Shown piece after piece: positions 36,475 to 45,346 of a stretch of 64,000 bases of DNA. The stretch is taken from assembly GCF_002209485.1 (NCBI RefSeq), contig NZ_NJIX01000001.1:372001-436000 (forward strand). Reading direction: 5' to 3'. The notes beneath the pieces are model-generated. The model saw only the letters and a program-made list of their open reading frames with translations. It was not told where the DNA came from and did not search any database. The translations under genes and the position numbers were made by a program. Source of the stretch: Achromobacter sp. HZ34 (GTDB taxonomy: Bacteria; Pseudomonadota; Gammaproteobacteria; Burkholderiales; Burkholderiaceae_B). How positions within the stretch are numbered: the first letter of the stretch is position 1; each line of letters opens with the position of its first letter.

Positions 36475-36909
36475 CCAAAAAACAAACGGGTGCGCGAGGC
36501 GCGCGGAGACCAGTTCTTTCTCTCTCAGGGGAACCAAACTCGTAAAATTTCCACGAGCAATTACGCATCGTTACTCAGCTAAAAGTCAGCGAAACTTTTG
36601 TGTAGGAATTTTCCAGTTTCATTAGAAAAGGGTTAACATTCGGTCGCGATCGATTAATGAATTGCCGATTGCTTCGTAGTGCTTTACTCGTTTTGCTGTA
36701 TAGCGACCAACCCTGTTGGGTCGCTCACTGAGCTGTCATCTGTGCAGTTTTTAGCAAGGCATGGCCGCGGTGCAGGGTGGGGACATGGACTTCGTCCATG
36801 TGCAATTCCGGAAGCGATCTCGCGTTTTTTCTCAAATCATCAGGGTACTGATGCGAGGCGATACCGAGTGCGACTCGCGTCAGTGTCCTGGACACTAGCG
36901 AAGACATCC
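36475..36909. other. AT-rich 5' region of the dehydrogenase operon with three hairpins
   Basis: 435 bases without a supported gene and clearly lower in GC than the surroundings. It holds three stem-loops: GCGACCAAC with GTTGGGTCGC (36703-36724, one bulge), ACATGGAC-TTC-GTCCATGT (36783-36801) and AGTGTCC-T-GGACACT (36882-36896). The last ends 13 bases before the dehydrogenase gamma-subunit ATG, where no clear ribosome site exists. This looks like a long regulated leader or an unannotated small RNA. Confidence 0.5.
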
Positions 36910-37644
36910 ATGTCCAATGACGATCAAGAGCCGCGGCGCAAGTTTTTGCGCCAGGTGATATCCATCGTTCCAGCGTCGACGCTGGCAACGGGCGCGGCGC
37001 TCACGCAGACGGCCTGTAGCAGCGGCACGTCGACCCCGACGGCCGCCACCGGCAGCACCACTCCCTACGACCCTCGCTATTTCACCGCGGACGAATGGAA
37101 ATTCCTCCAGGCCGCGGTCGATCGTCTGATCCCCGCGGACGAACTGGGTCCGGGCGCGGTGGCCGCGCAGGTTCCGGTCTTCCTCGACAAGCAGATGGAA
37201 CTGCCTTACGGCCACGGCAAGCTGTGGTACATGCAAGGGCCTTTCCACACCGACCAGACGCCCGAAATGGGCTACCAGCTGAGCCTGGCGCCGCGCGACA
37301 TCTATCGCCTGGGCATCGCCGCCTGTGACGCGTATTGCAAGAAGCAATACAACAACAAGATCTTCGCCGAGCTGGATCACGCCACGCAGGAAACGGTGCT
37401 GAGCGATATGGAGCACAACAAGGTCAAGTTCGACCAGGTGCCCGCCAACACTTTCTTCGGCTATCTGTTGAAGAACACCAAGGAAGGCTTCCTGTCCGAT
37501 CCCATCCACGGCGGTAACGCCGACATGGTGGGTTGGAAGCTGATGGGCTTCCCTGGTGCCCGTGCCGACTTCGCCGACTGGGCCGACCGCCCCGGTGAAA
37601 AGTACCCGTACGGGCCTGTTTCGATCTCCGGACGCCGAGGATAA
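36910..37644 (+). CDS. membrane-bound FAD dehydrogenase gamma subunit (gluconate 2-dehydrogenase subunit 3 family)
   Basis: A 244-residue small subunit with an RRKFLRQV twin-arginine signal, so it and the catalytic subunit are probably exported together by the Tat route. The mature part has DEWKFLQAAVDRLIP, the conserved opening of this subunit family, and ends with an RPGEKYPYGP segment. It acts as a chaperone/partner of the GMC subunit encoded 3 bases downstream. ATG 36910 begins the Tat signal; the ribosome site is weak and an inverted repeat ends 13 bases before it. Confidence 0.92.
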   Translation: MSNDDQEPRRKFLRQVISIVPASTLATGAALTQTACSSGTSTPTAATGSTTPYDPRYFTADEWKFLQAAVDRLIPADELGPGAVAAQVPVFLDKQMELPYGHGKLWYMQGPFHTDQTPEMGYQLSLAPRDIYRLGIAACDAYCKKQYNNKIFAELDHATQETVLSDMEHNKVKFDQVPANTFFGYLLKNTKEGFLSDPIHGGNADMVGWKLMGFPGARADFADWADRPGEKYPYGPVSISGRRG

Positions 37645-37647
37645 TTC

Positions 37648-39423
37648 ATGGCAATCAAGAAAGACAAAGTCGACGTCGTCATCATCGGCCTCGGCTGGAC
37701 CGGGTCCATCCTGGCGCAGGAGCTGACCAGCGAAGGCCTGAACGTGGTGGCGCTGGAACGTGGCGCGATGCGCGACACGCCCACCGACGCGCAATACCCC
37801 AAGGTCATCGACGAACTGGACTATGCCGTGCGCGGCAAGCTGTTCCAGGAACTGAGCAAGGAAACCGTCACCATCCGCCACAACCCGAACGACCTGGCGG
37901 TGCCTTATCGCCAGAACGGTTCGTTCCTGCTGGGTAATGGCGTGGGCGGCGCGGGTTTCCACTGGAACGGTATGCACTACCGCATGCTGCCGGAAGAACT
38001 GCAACTGCGTTCGCACTATGAAGAGCGCTACGGCAAGAAGTTCATCCCCGAGAACATGACCATCCAGGACTTCGGCGTCACGTACGACGAACTGGAAGAG
38101 CATTTCGACAAGGGCGAATACCTGATGGGTACGTCCGGCAAGGCCGGCAACCTGAACGGCAAGATCGTCGAGGGCGGCAATCCCCTGGAAGGCGCGCGCA
38201 AACGCGAATTCCCCAACCCGCCGCTGGTCAACACGCTGGGCGCGCAGATCTTCGAGAAGGCTGCCAAGGAAGTGGGTTTCCACCCGTATCCGGCCCCCGC
38301 GGCCAATGCGTCCAAGCCGTACACCAACATCTACGGCGTGCGTCTCGGCCCCTGTAATTTCTGCGGTTTCTGCGAAGACTTCGGCTGCTATATGTACTCG
38401 AAGGCCTCGCCGCAGACGACCATCCTGCCGGTGCTGCTGAAGAAGGAAAACTTCGAAGTGCGCCCGTTGTCGTATGTGACGCGCATCAACCTGGATTCCG
38501 ACAAGAAGAAGGCCACCGGCGTGACCTATGTCGACGCCCAGGGCCGCGAAACGGAACAGCCCGCGGATCTGGTGATCTCGGCCGCATACCAGATGCACAA
38601 CGTGCGCCTGCTGCTGCTGTCAGGTATCGGCAAGCCTTACGATCCCAAGACCGGTGACGGCGTGGTCGGCAAGAACTACGCCTACCAGATGAACGGTTCG
38701 ATCAGCGCGCTGCTGCCCAAGGGCACGCAGCTGAACCCCTTCATCGGCACGGGCGCCGGCGGCGTCGGCATGGACGACCTGAACGGCGGCCAGTTTGACC
38801 ACGGCAAGCTCGGCTTCCTGGGCGGCGCCAGCATCCGCCACATACGTTACGGCGGCCGTCCCATCAGCCAGACGCCGACGCCTCCGGGCACGCCGTCGTG
38901 GGGCAGCAAGTGGAAGGCCGGCGTGGCCGATGCCTACCAGCGCCATATGTCGATCGGTATTTCCGGTTCTGTGATGTCGTATCGCGACGCCTACCTGGAC
39001 CTGGATCCCACGTACAAGGACTCGCATGGCCTGCCGCTGTTGCGCATGACCTTCGACTGGCATGACAACGAATACGACATGCTGGGCTACCTGGGCGATC
39101 GCATGGAAGAAGTGGGCAAGGCGATGAAGCCGGAGAAGGTGATACGCGCCATTCGCAAGAAGGGCCAGCATTACGACACCCGGGTGTATCAATCCACCCA
39201 CACGACCGGCGGCGCCATCATGGGCACGAATCCGACCAATAGCGTGGTCAACAAGTACCTGCAAAGCTGGGATGTCTCCAACCTGTTCGTGCTGGGCGCT
39301 TCGGCCTTCCCGCAGAACATGGGCTACAACCCCACGGGCGCGGTGGTCGCGCTGGCTTACCATGCGGTGAAAGCGATCAAGGAGCAATACCTGAAATCGC
39401 CCGGTCCGCTGGTGCAGGCTTGA
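37648..39423 (+). CDS. GMC-family FAD dehydrogenase catalytic subunit
   Basis: A 591-residue flavoprotein oxidising a sugar, sugar acid or alcohol in the periplasm (gluconate 2-dehydrogenase-like). The ADP-binding motif is VIIGLGWTG near residue 12. Residues C236, C239, C242 and C247 form a Cys cluster (CNFCGFCEDFGC) of the kind that holds an iron-sulfur centre in FAD glucose and fructose dehydrogenases. The C-terminal catalytic region has THTTGG (His) and MGYNPTGA (Asn). It has no signal of its own and would be co-exported with the gamma subunit. A triheme cytochrome gene follows 13 bases later. Confidence 0.93.
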   Translation: MAIKKDKVDVVIIGLGWTGSILAQELTSEGLNVVALERGAMRDTPTDAQYPKVIDELDYAVRGKLFQELSKETVTIRHNPNDLAVPYRQNGSFLLGNGVGGAGFHWNGMHYRMLPEELQLRSHYEERYGKKFIPENMTIQDFGVTYDELEEHFDKGEYLMGTSGKAGNLNGKIVEGGNPLEGARKREFPNPPLVNTLGAQIFEKAAKEVGFHPYPAPAANASKPYTNIYGVRLGPCNFCGFCEDFGCYMYSKASPQTTILPVLLKKENFEVRPLSYVTRINLDSDKKKATGVTYVDAQGRETEQPADLVISAAYQMHNVRLLLLSGIGKPYDPKTGDGVVGKNYAYQMNGSISALLPKGTQLNPFIGTGAGGVGMDDLNGGQFDHGKLGFLGGASIRHIRYGGRPISQTPTPPGTPSWGSKWKAGVADAYQRHMSIGISGSVMSYRDAYLDLDPTYKDSHGLPLLRMTFDWHDNEYDMLGYLGDRMEEVGKAMKPEKVIRAIRKKGQHYDTRVYQSTHTTGGAIMGTNPTNSVVNKYLQSWDVSNLFVLGASAFPQNMGYNPTGAVVALAYHAVKAIKEQYLKSPGPLVQA

Positions 39424-39436
39424 GGGGGGAATCGAC

Positions 39437-40816
39437 ATGCTGAATCGTTACGCTATCGCGACCCTCATCCTGGCAAGCGCCACGGCCTCCAGCATTGCCT
39501 GGAGCCAGTCGTCGACGCAGTCCGACGCCTCGACCACGCCGGCCACGGCGCCCAAGGCCTCCACCGCTCCGGCGGCGGGCCAGGCGCAGGCCCCGGCCGG
39601 TTCGGAAGATCAACAACTCATCGCCCGCGGCGGCTATCTGGCCAAGCTGGGTGATTGCGTTGCCTGCCACACGGCGGAGAAGGGCAAGCCCTTCGCCGGC
39701 GGCCTGGGTTTCGACACCCCGGTGGGCAAGATCTATTCGACCAACATCACGCCGGACAAGGACACCGGCATCGGCAACTTCACGCTGGAAGACTTCGACA
39801 ATGCCGTGCGTCATGGCATAGGCAAGGATGGCTCCACGCTGTATCCCGCCATGCCGTACCCGAACTACGCCAAGATCCGCCCGTCGGACATCAAGGCGTT
39901 GTACGCGTACTTCATGCACGGCGTGCAGCCGGTGGCGCAAGCCAACAAGGACTCCGACATCACGTGGCCGCTGTCCATGCGTTGGCCGCTGTCGATCTGG
40001 CGCCATGTGTATGCGCCTGACGTGGTGACCGACGATGCGGCGGCCGACAAGGATGCCGTATTGCGCGGCAAGTACCTGGTCGACGGCCTGGGCCATTGCT
40101 CGGCGTGCCATACGCCGCGCGGCATGGGTTATCAGGAAAAGACGCTGTCGGATGGCGACACCGAGTTCCTGTCGGGTGGGGTCATCGACAACTACCTTGC
40201 CAAGAACCTGCGCGGTGACATCACCGACGGCCTGGGCAAGTGGACGGAAGCCGATATCGTCGCGTTCCTCAAGAGCGGCCGCAACGACCATACCGCTGCC
40301 TTCGGCGGCATGGCCGACGTGGTCGAGAACAGCTTGCAGCACGCGAGCGACGAGGACCTGACGGCCATCGCCAAGTACCTGAAGACGCTCAAGCCCGTCG
40401 ATTCCAACGCCAAGGCCCTGGCTTACGACGACACGGCGTACAAGGCACTGATCTCCGGTGCGGACCGCAGCAACGGCGCGCTGACCTTCGTGGACAACTG
40501 CATGGCCTGCCACCGCGCGTCGGGCAAGGGCTACGAGCAGACCTTCCCGGTGCTGGCGCAGAATTCGGCGGTCAACTCGGCCGATCCGACCTCGCTGATC
40601 TCCATCGTGTTGCGCGGTGGCGAGATGCCCTGGACCAAGGCGGGTCCGACGCACTATGGCATGCCGGCTTTCGACGATCGCCTGACCAATCAGGACATCG
40701 CCGACGTGCTGACCTTCGTGCGCACGAGCTGGGGCAACAAGGCATCGGCGGTCACCGCCGACCAGGTCGCCAAGATCCGCAAGGATTCGGGCGCCGTGGC
40801 GGAGCCGAAGCGTTAA
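39437..40816 (+). CDS. triheme cytochrome c subunit of the FAD dehydrogenase
   Basis: A 459-residue membrane-associated cytochrome with three CxxCH heme sites, C74-VACH, C221-SACH and C355-MACH, the usual layout of gluconate, alcohol and sorbitol dehydrogenase cytochrome subunits that pass electrons to ubiquinone. A Sec signal (cleavage near AWSQ) is followed by an unusually long Ser/Thr/Ala/Pro/Gln-rich spacer of about 40 residues. GGGGGA precedes ATG 39437. A strong intrinsic terminator ends the three-gene operon. Confidence 0.95.
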   Translation: MLNRYAIATLILASATASSIAWSQSSTQSDASTTPATAPKASTAPAAGQAQAPAGSEDQQLIARGGYLAKLGDCVACHTAEKGKPFAGGLGFDTPVGKIYSTNITPDKDTGIGNFTLEDFDNAVRHGIGKDGSTLYPAMPYPNYAKIRPSDIKALYAYFMHGVQPVAQANKDSDITWPLSMRWPLSIWRHVYAPDVVTDDAAADKDAVLRGKYLVDGLGHCSACHTPRGMGYQEKTLSDGDTEFLSGGVIDNYLAKNLRGDITDGLGKWTEADIVAFLKSGRNDHTAAFGGMADVVENSLQHASDEDLTAIAKYLKTLKPVDSNAKALAYDDTAYKALISGADRSNGALTFVDNCMACHRASGKGYEQTFPVLAQNSAVNSADPTSLISIVLRGGEMPWTKAGPTHYGMPAFDDRLTNQDIADVLTFVRTSWGNKASAVTADQVAKIRKDSGAVAEPKR

Positions 40817-40840
40817 GTCTGCCGCTGTCGCGACAAAAGG

Positions 40841-40869
40841 AACGGCCATCTTCGGATGGCCGTTTTTTT
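40841..40869 (+). terminator. strong intrinsic terminator
   Basis: AACGGCCATC-TTCG-GATGGCCGTT (40841-40864), a 10-bp stem closed by a stable TTCG loop, followed by seven T. It ends the FAD dehydrogenase operon. Confidence 0.92.
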
Positions 40870-41035
40870 GTTTTAGCGCTGTGGCTGGCAGGTATTTTTC
40901 AGATTCTATTCAGCGGGAAGTTGTTAGATTTTGTCTCATCTTAGAATAATGAGATGAAATTGTGGTGGATGTGGAGGTGCGCGTCCGAGCATGAGGACGG
41001 TGCCCTTGCGCCTGCCACCAGGGGACAAGGTGGAC

Positions 41036-41929
41036 ATGAGCTGGTGGAGAGAACTACTTGGGTTGAAAGGGCGGCGCCGGCGCGGCGCGGTTGACGCGTC
41101 CGCGGTAGCCAGGGGCGCGGATCACGGCGTGACGCCGGCTCCGGTGCGCAGGGTCGCGGATCACGGCGTAGCGCCGACGCCGACGCCAACATCAACATCG
41201 TTACCGACGTTGCCGCTACGAGAAATGGCGGCTGAGCCCGCGCGTTTGGACTGCGATACCTTGGCGGATTTCGAAGCCGCCGCGGCGGCGCGCGACGCGT
41301 GCTACGCCTTGCTGGGCGAGGTAGAACCGGACGTGCTGGCGCCGCTGGTCAACCCCGCCCTTGTCGGCGGACCGGCCTGGCCGGCGATGCGCCAAGCGTG
41401 GAATGTGATTCACCGGCCCGACTCGACCTTGCTCGTCAGCAATGGCCTGAGCGACCCTTTCGAACCGGCGCGTGCCGATCCGCAAGCGGACCGGCTGGGG
41501 TTCGGTGTCGAAGTCTATGCGGAGATGCGTGGACAGCGGCTGCAGGACCTGGCCCGGTCCTGGTTCTTCGATCTGGTTTACCAGGTCAGCCAGAACGTGG
41601 CCCATCATGGCCAGTTCCAGCGCCTGATCGAGCGGCATGGGGTGCTGTCGATGTTGCTGGAGGTGAAGGGACTGCCGCAACACTGGGTGTCGCCCGAAGG
41701 CATGGCCGGCATGCTGATTGGCCTGGACGCGGGATCGGTACCGGCCAGCTTCGATACGGCCAAGGGACCCGTGCGCCTGCTGGCGGTGACGCTGCTGCAT
41801 CCGCGCGAGGTGGCCTTCATGGAGCGCAGCGCGGACATCCTGGGCAATCGGCGCACCCTGGCCGAACGGCTGTCGGCCTTGCCGGGCGGCCACATCAACG
41901 ACCTGGCACGCGAGCCGGTCGTCGATTGA
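41036..41929 (+). CDS. uncharacterised protein, possible SUFU-like domain
   Basis: A 297-residue soluble protein. The first ~55 residues are basic and low-complexity, including a duplicated ADHGV motif and a Pro/Thr run. The rest resembles bacterial suppressor-of-fused-like (SUFU) proteins in its TLLVSNGLSDPFEPAR, GFGVEVYAEM and PVRLLAVTLLHPREVAFME segments, but I am not certain. ATG 41036 has AAGG five bases upstream; ATG 40991 with GGAGGT twelve bases upstream is an alternative adding 15 residues. It stands alone after a terminator. SUFU-like proteins in bacteria often act in immunity or polymorphic-toxin settings, but no toxin is adjacent. Confidence 0.6.
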   Translation: MSWWRELLGLKGRRRRGAVDASAVARGADHGVTPAPVRRVADHGVAPTPTPTSTSLPTLPLREMAAEPARLDCDTLADFEAAAAARDACYALLGEVEPDVLAPLVNPALVGGPAWPAMRQAWNVIHRPDSTLLVSNGLSDPFEPARADPQADRLGFGVEVYAEMRGQRLQDLARSWFFDLVYQVSQNVAHHGQFQRLIERHGVLSMLLEVKGLPQHWVSPEGMAGMLIGLDAGSVPASFDTAKGPVRLLAVTLLHPREVAFMERSADILGNRRTLAERLSALPGGHINDLAREPVVD

Positions 41930-42032
41930 CTGAAGTAATCGAAGCACTGCGCCGCAGCGCTGCGTCGAAGTATTGCGTGCAAGCCTGCGCCCGCGGGGCA
42001 GGGCCGGCGTGGTGCGGCCCGCCGAGCGCCGT

Positions 42033-42836
42033 TCAAGCTGTCTTGATCAAAGCCTGGTACGTGTTCTTCACCATGGCATCCAGGGTCGGCAGCAGCTTCG
42101 CCGCCAGGTCTTCCCGATACCCGTAGGGTTCGGTCTCGTCCATGTAGACGCATTGGGCCATTTCCAGCTGCACGGCGTGCACACCGTCTTGCGGGCGGCC
42201 GTAATGGCGGGTGATGTGGCCCCCCTTGAAACGATCGTCGATCACCCACGTGTACGGGCCGGTGGCAGCCGCTGCCATGGCGGCTTCGCGCAAGGCCGGG
42301 GCACACGCCGCGCCGCTGAACGTGCCGATGTTCAGATCGGGCAGGCGGCCATCGAACAGATAGGGCAGTTCGCTGGCGATCGAATGCGCTTCCCACATCA
42401 GCACGTGGCCATGCTGCTGGCGCACGCGCTGCAGCTCGGCGTTCAAGGTGTCGTGATAAGGCTGCCAGTAGTCGCGCACCCGTTGCGCGGTCTCGGCCGT
42501 GTCAGGCACGTCAGCGGCGTCCAGGTACACGGGCTCGCCATGAAAGGTCGCCACCGGGCACAGGGTAGTGGTGGTCTGGCCGGGATACAGCGCGGCGCCG
42601 TCGCTGGGCCGGTTGACGTCGATCACGTAGCGCGAGTAGTTGGCGCGCACCATCGATGCGCCCATCTTCCGCGCGAAGTCATAGAGGCGCGACAGATGCC
42701 AGTCGGTATCGGCCAGCTTGCGCGCGGCCGGGGTCATGCGACGGGCATAGTCCTCGGGCAAGTATTCGCCGCCGTGCGGAATGGAGATCAGCAGCGGAAT
42801 GCTGCCTTGTTCAAGACTGACGATGGGCAGGGTCAT
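42033..42836 (-). CDS. hutG: N-formylglutamate deformylase
   Basis: A 267-residue metal hydrolase of the N-formylglutamate amidohydrolase family, converting N-formyl-L-glutamate to glutamate and formate. Motifs are LISIPHGGEYLP, DTDWHLSRLYDF, YVIDVNRP and the late GGHITRHYGRPQDGVHAVQLEMAQ region (His and Glu ligands). The length is normal. It is the last gene of the long minus-strand operon rather than next to hutU/hutI. It could finish either histidine degradation or the N-blocked glutamate pathway suggested by its neighbours. Confidence 0.9.
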   Translation of the reverse strand: MTLPIVSLEQGSIPLLISIPHGGEYLPEDYARRMTPAARKLADTDWHLSRLYDFARKMGASMVRANYSRYVIDVNRPSDGAALYPGQTTTTLCPVATFHGEPVYLDAADVPDTAETAQRVRDYWQPYHDTLNAELQRVRQQHGHVLMWEAHSIASELPYLFDGRLPDLNIGTFSGAACAPALREAAMAAAATGPYTWVIDDRFKGGHITRHYGRPQDGVHAVQLEMAQCVYMDETEPYGYREDLAAKLLPTLDAMVKNTYQALIKTA

Positions 42837-42885
42837 GATGGTCGCTCAGTGATATCGATGTTCAACGAAGGGGCCGGCACGGGTT

Positions 42886-43899
42886 TCAGCCGGAAACCTG
42901 GCCAGGAAGCTGGACCAGGGCCTGACGCGGGTGGCGGCGTCGCTCCCAGACTTCGGGCCGCACCATATGCGCTGGCCGCCGGCCGGACAGCACGGCGATG
43001 ATCTGGTCGGCGCACTGACTGGCCGTGGCCTGCAGCGCCTCCTGGGCGGAGCCCGCCACATGCGGCGTCAACACGACATTGGGCAGGCCGGCCACGATGG
43101 CGCCGGCGGGCAAGGGTTCGGTCTCGAAGACGTCCAGGCCCGCGCCGAACAGATGGCCCTCGCGCAAGGCATCGGCCAGCGCGGTTTCGTCGATGAGGCC
43201 ACCGCGCGACGTGTTGATGACGATGGCGCTGCGCTTCATGCGGCGCAGCGCGGCGGCGTCCAGCGTGTGGCGCGTGTCCGGACGCAGCGGACGATGCAGC
43301 GACACCACGTCCGCCACGGCCAGCAGCTCGTCCAGGCTGGCGGCGCGGCGCGCGCCCGGCGGCAGTGCTTCGTCGGCGGGCAGGCTGGGCGACCACACCA
43401 CCACCTGCATGCCCAGCGCTTGTGTCACCATGCCGCACAGCAGGCGGCCGGTGCGGCCCAAGCCGATGATGCCCAGTGTCTTGCCGCACAGCGACACCAT
43501 CGGCTGCTCATACTTGAAACGCCAGTGGCCCTTGCGGGTCGCGGCGTCCGCCTGCACGGCCTGGCGCGCGGTGGCCAGCATCAGCATCAGCGCGTGCTCC
43601 GCCACCGCCTGCACATTGGCCGACGGGGTGTACACCACGGGAATGCCTAGGTCGGTGGCATGGGCCACGGCGATCTTGTCGGTGCCGGTGCCGTGATTGG
43701 CGATTACGCACAGATGCGCCGCCATGTCGATCAGATCGGCGGGCAGGCTGTCGCGCACCAGCACGGCATCCGCTTGCGCGATGACCTGGCGCAAGGCATC
43801 CAGCGTGGTGCCGGGCGGCTCGATGACTTCCATGCCGGCGTCCCGCATGCGTTGCGGGCCGCTGGGATGGACGGGTTGGGCGATGACGCAGGTGGGCAT
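42886..43899 (-). CDS. D-2-hydroxyacid dehydrogenase, NAD-dependent
   Basis: A 337-residue D-isomer-specific 2-hydroxyacid dehydrogenase. GLGRTGRLL is the dinucleotide-binding motif, INTSRGGLID the catalytic Arg segment, FETEPLP the Glu and LTPHVAGSAQEA the catalytic His. ATG 43899 is chosen because the family starts here; the frame continues upstream through a repeat-rich spacer to 44043. It could reduce a 2-oxoacid made by the aminotransferase at the head of this operon. Confidence 0.9.
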   Translation of the reverse strand: MPTCVIAQPVHPSGPQRMRDAGMEVIEPPGTTLDALRQVIAQADAVLVRDSLPADLIDMAAHLCVIANHGTGTDKIAVAHATDLGIPVVYTPSANVQAVAEHALMLMLATARQAVQADAATRKGHWRFKYEQPMVSLCGKTLGIIGLGRTGRLLCGMVTQALGMQVVVWSPSLPADEALPPGARRAASLDELLAVADVVSLHRPLRPDTRHTLDAAALRRMKRSAIVINTSRGGLIDETALADALREGHLFGAGLDVFETEPLPAGAIVAGLPNVVLTPHVAGSAQEALQATASQCADQIIAVLSGRRPAHMVRPEVWERRRHPRQALVQLPGQVSG

Positions 43900-44002
43900 C
43901 GAAAATTTCCTTTCTTGCTTTGCTGAAATACTGGGTTTTGCTGTCGTGCTTTGCTTTAGTTCGATGCTTTGCGGGGGTAGGGCCTCGTTGTGGATCGCGC
44001 AG

Positions 44003-44085
44003 TTCGGTCCGCGCATCTGGTCCGTGCATTCTGGTCCGCCCAATTCGGCCTGCTCACTCCGGCCCGCTCAGTCCGGCCCTTTGTC
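44003..44085. repeat. six degenerate ~14-bp tandem units
   Basis: Units at 44003, 44017, 44031, 44045, 44058 and 44072 share a TCNGGYCCGNNCAN core. They span the spacer and the last codons of the M20 hydrolase gene (stop at 44054-44056), whose C-terminal LSGPE tail is thus repeat-encoded. Confidence 0.7.
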
Positions 44086-45346
44086 CCAGCACCTGTCCCA
44101 GCGTACGTACGCCCGCCGCGAAATCCGCCATCGCCATGGCTTCGTCCGGGTTATGGCTGCCGTTGGCATTGCGCACGAACAGCATCGCGCTGGGCACGCC
44201 CTGGTTGGCGAACGTGGCGCTATCGTGGCCCGCGCCGCTGGGCATGTCGCGCACGCTGGCGTCGGCAGCGGCTGCCGCGTCGTGCAAGGCCTGGCGCAGC
44301 GCGTCATCCATGAGCGCCGGCTGGCTGCCCGACACCGGCCCCCACTCGAAGCTTACGCCTTGCGCAACGGCGATGGCGTTGGCGGTTTCGTGCAGCCGCT
44401 CATCCATCAGGCGCAGGGTATCGGTATCGCGTGAACGGATGTCGACCGTGAAGGACGCCAGGCCGGGAACCTTGCTGAAGTCCGCCTGCTTGGGATCCGT
44501 GTAGACCTGGCCAAAGGTCAGCGTCAATTCGTGGCCGTCCGCTTCCAGTTCGGCCCACGCGTCCTGCAGCCGGTCGATCAAGGCCGCCAGGGCCACCACG
44601 GCGTCGGCGCGATGGCCGCGTGGCGTGGCGCCCGAATGCGCATAGCGTCCGCGCACGCGGGCGTCGCGGTAGCGGTGGCTGCCGCAGATGCCGCTCACCA
44701 CCCCCAGGGCCTGGCCGCCGCCGATCAGCACGGGCCCTTGCTCGATGTGCAATTCGACGAAGCAATCCAGCTCGGCGGCGCGCAGCGTGGGCACGCCGGC
44801 GGCCACCAGTTCCGGTTGGCCGCCGCAGTCGCGCATGTGATCGCCCAGGGAGCGTCGGGTATCGGCGCGCGCGCTTTGCAAGGCCGCTGCATCGAGCAGG
44901 CCGAAGGCGGCTTTGCTGCCGACGTAGGACACGGGAAACCAGGCGCTTTCCTCGGCGCGTATGCCCATGACGACGACGTCGCGTTGGGGCGTCAGGCCGG
45001 CGCGTACCCAACCGGCCAGGACCGCCAGACCCGCCACCACGCCTGCCGCGCCATCGAAGTTGCCGCCGCGCGGCACGGAGTCCAGATGCGAGCCGGTCAC
45101 CACGGCGGGCAGGTCACGTTGCCGCCCGGGCAGGGTCAGGTAAAGATTCAGCGCGGCGTCCTTGCGCACTTCCAGGCCCAGTTGGCGCGCGCAGGCCTCC
45201 ATGATGTCGTGGCCCGCCTGTTCCCCTGGGCCGTAGGTGTCGCGCGTGATGCCCACGCCGTCGTGGCTCCGCGCGCGCAGCTGGTCGAAGAGGCGTTCGG
45301 CGAGGGCGATGTCGGGTTCAGTCATGGTTGAAAACGTCGTCGGCAT
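44054..45346 (-). CDS. M20-family N-carbamoyl-L-amino-acid hydrolase/allantoate amidohydrolase
   Basis: A 430-residue zinc peptidase-fold enzyme of the hydantoinase/carbamoylase branch. TGSHLDSVPRGGNFDGAAGVV carries a metal His and Asp, EESAWFP the catalytic Glu pair region, VELHIEQGP another ligand, and the lid domain GRYAHSGATPRGHRADAV and HDSATFANQGVPSAM are typical. It removes the carbamoyl group from N-carbamoyl amino acids or related ureides. ATG 45346 shares its A with the TGA of the ABC ATPase gene (translational coupling); ATG 45325 is an alternative start. C-terminal residues are encoded by the 14-bp repeat tract. Confidence 0.88.
   Translation of the reverse strand: MPTTFSTMTEPDIALAERLFDQLRARSHDGVGITRDTYGPGEQAGHDIMEACARQLGLEVRKDAALNLYLTLPGRQRDLPAVVTGSHLDSVPRGGNFDGAAGVVAGLAVLAGWVRAGLTPQRDVVVMGIRAEESAWFPVSYVGSKAAFGLLDAAALQSARADTRRSLGDHMRDCGGQPELVAAGVPTLRAAELDCFVELHIEQGPVLIGGGQALGVVSGICGSHRYRDARVRGRYAHSGATPRGHRADAVVALAALIDRLQDAWAELEADGHELTLTFGQVYTDPKQADFSKVPGLASFTVDIRSRDTDTLRLMDERLHETANAIAVAQGVSFEWGPVSGSQPALMDDALRQALHDAAAAADASVRDMPSGAGHDSATFANQGVPSAMLFVRNANGSHNPDEAMAMADFAAGVRTLGQVLGQRAGLSGPE

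Noticed and set aside
37335-37517. short overlapping ORFs inside the dehydrogenase genes
   Set aside because: Alternative frames of strongly supported genes without ribosome sites.
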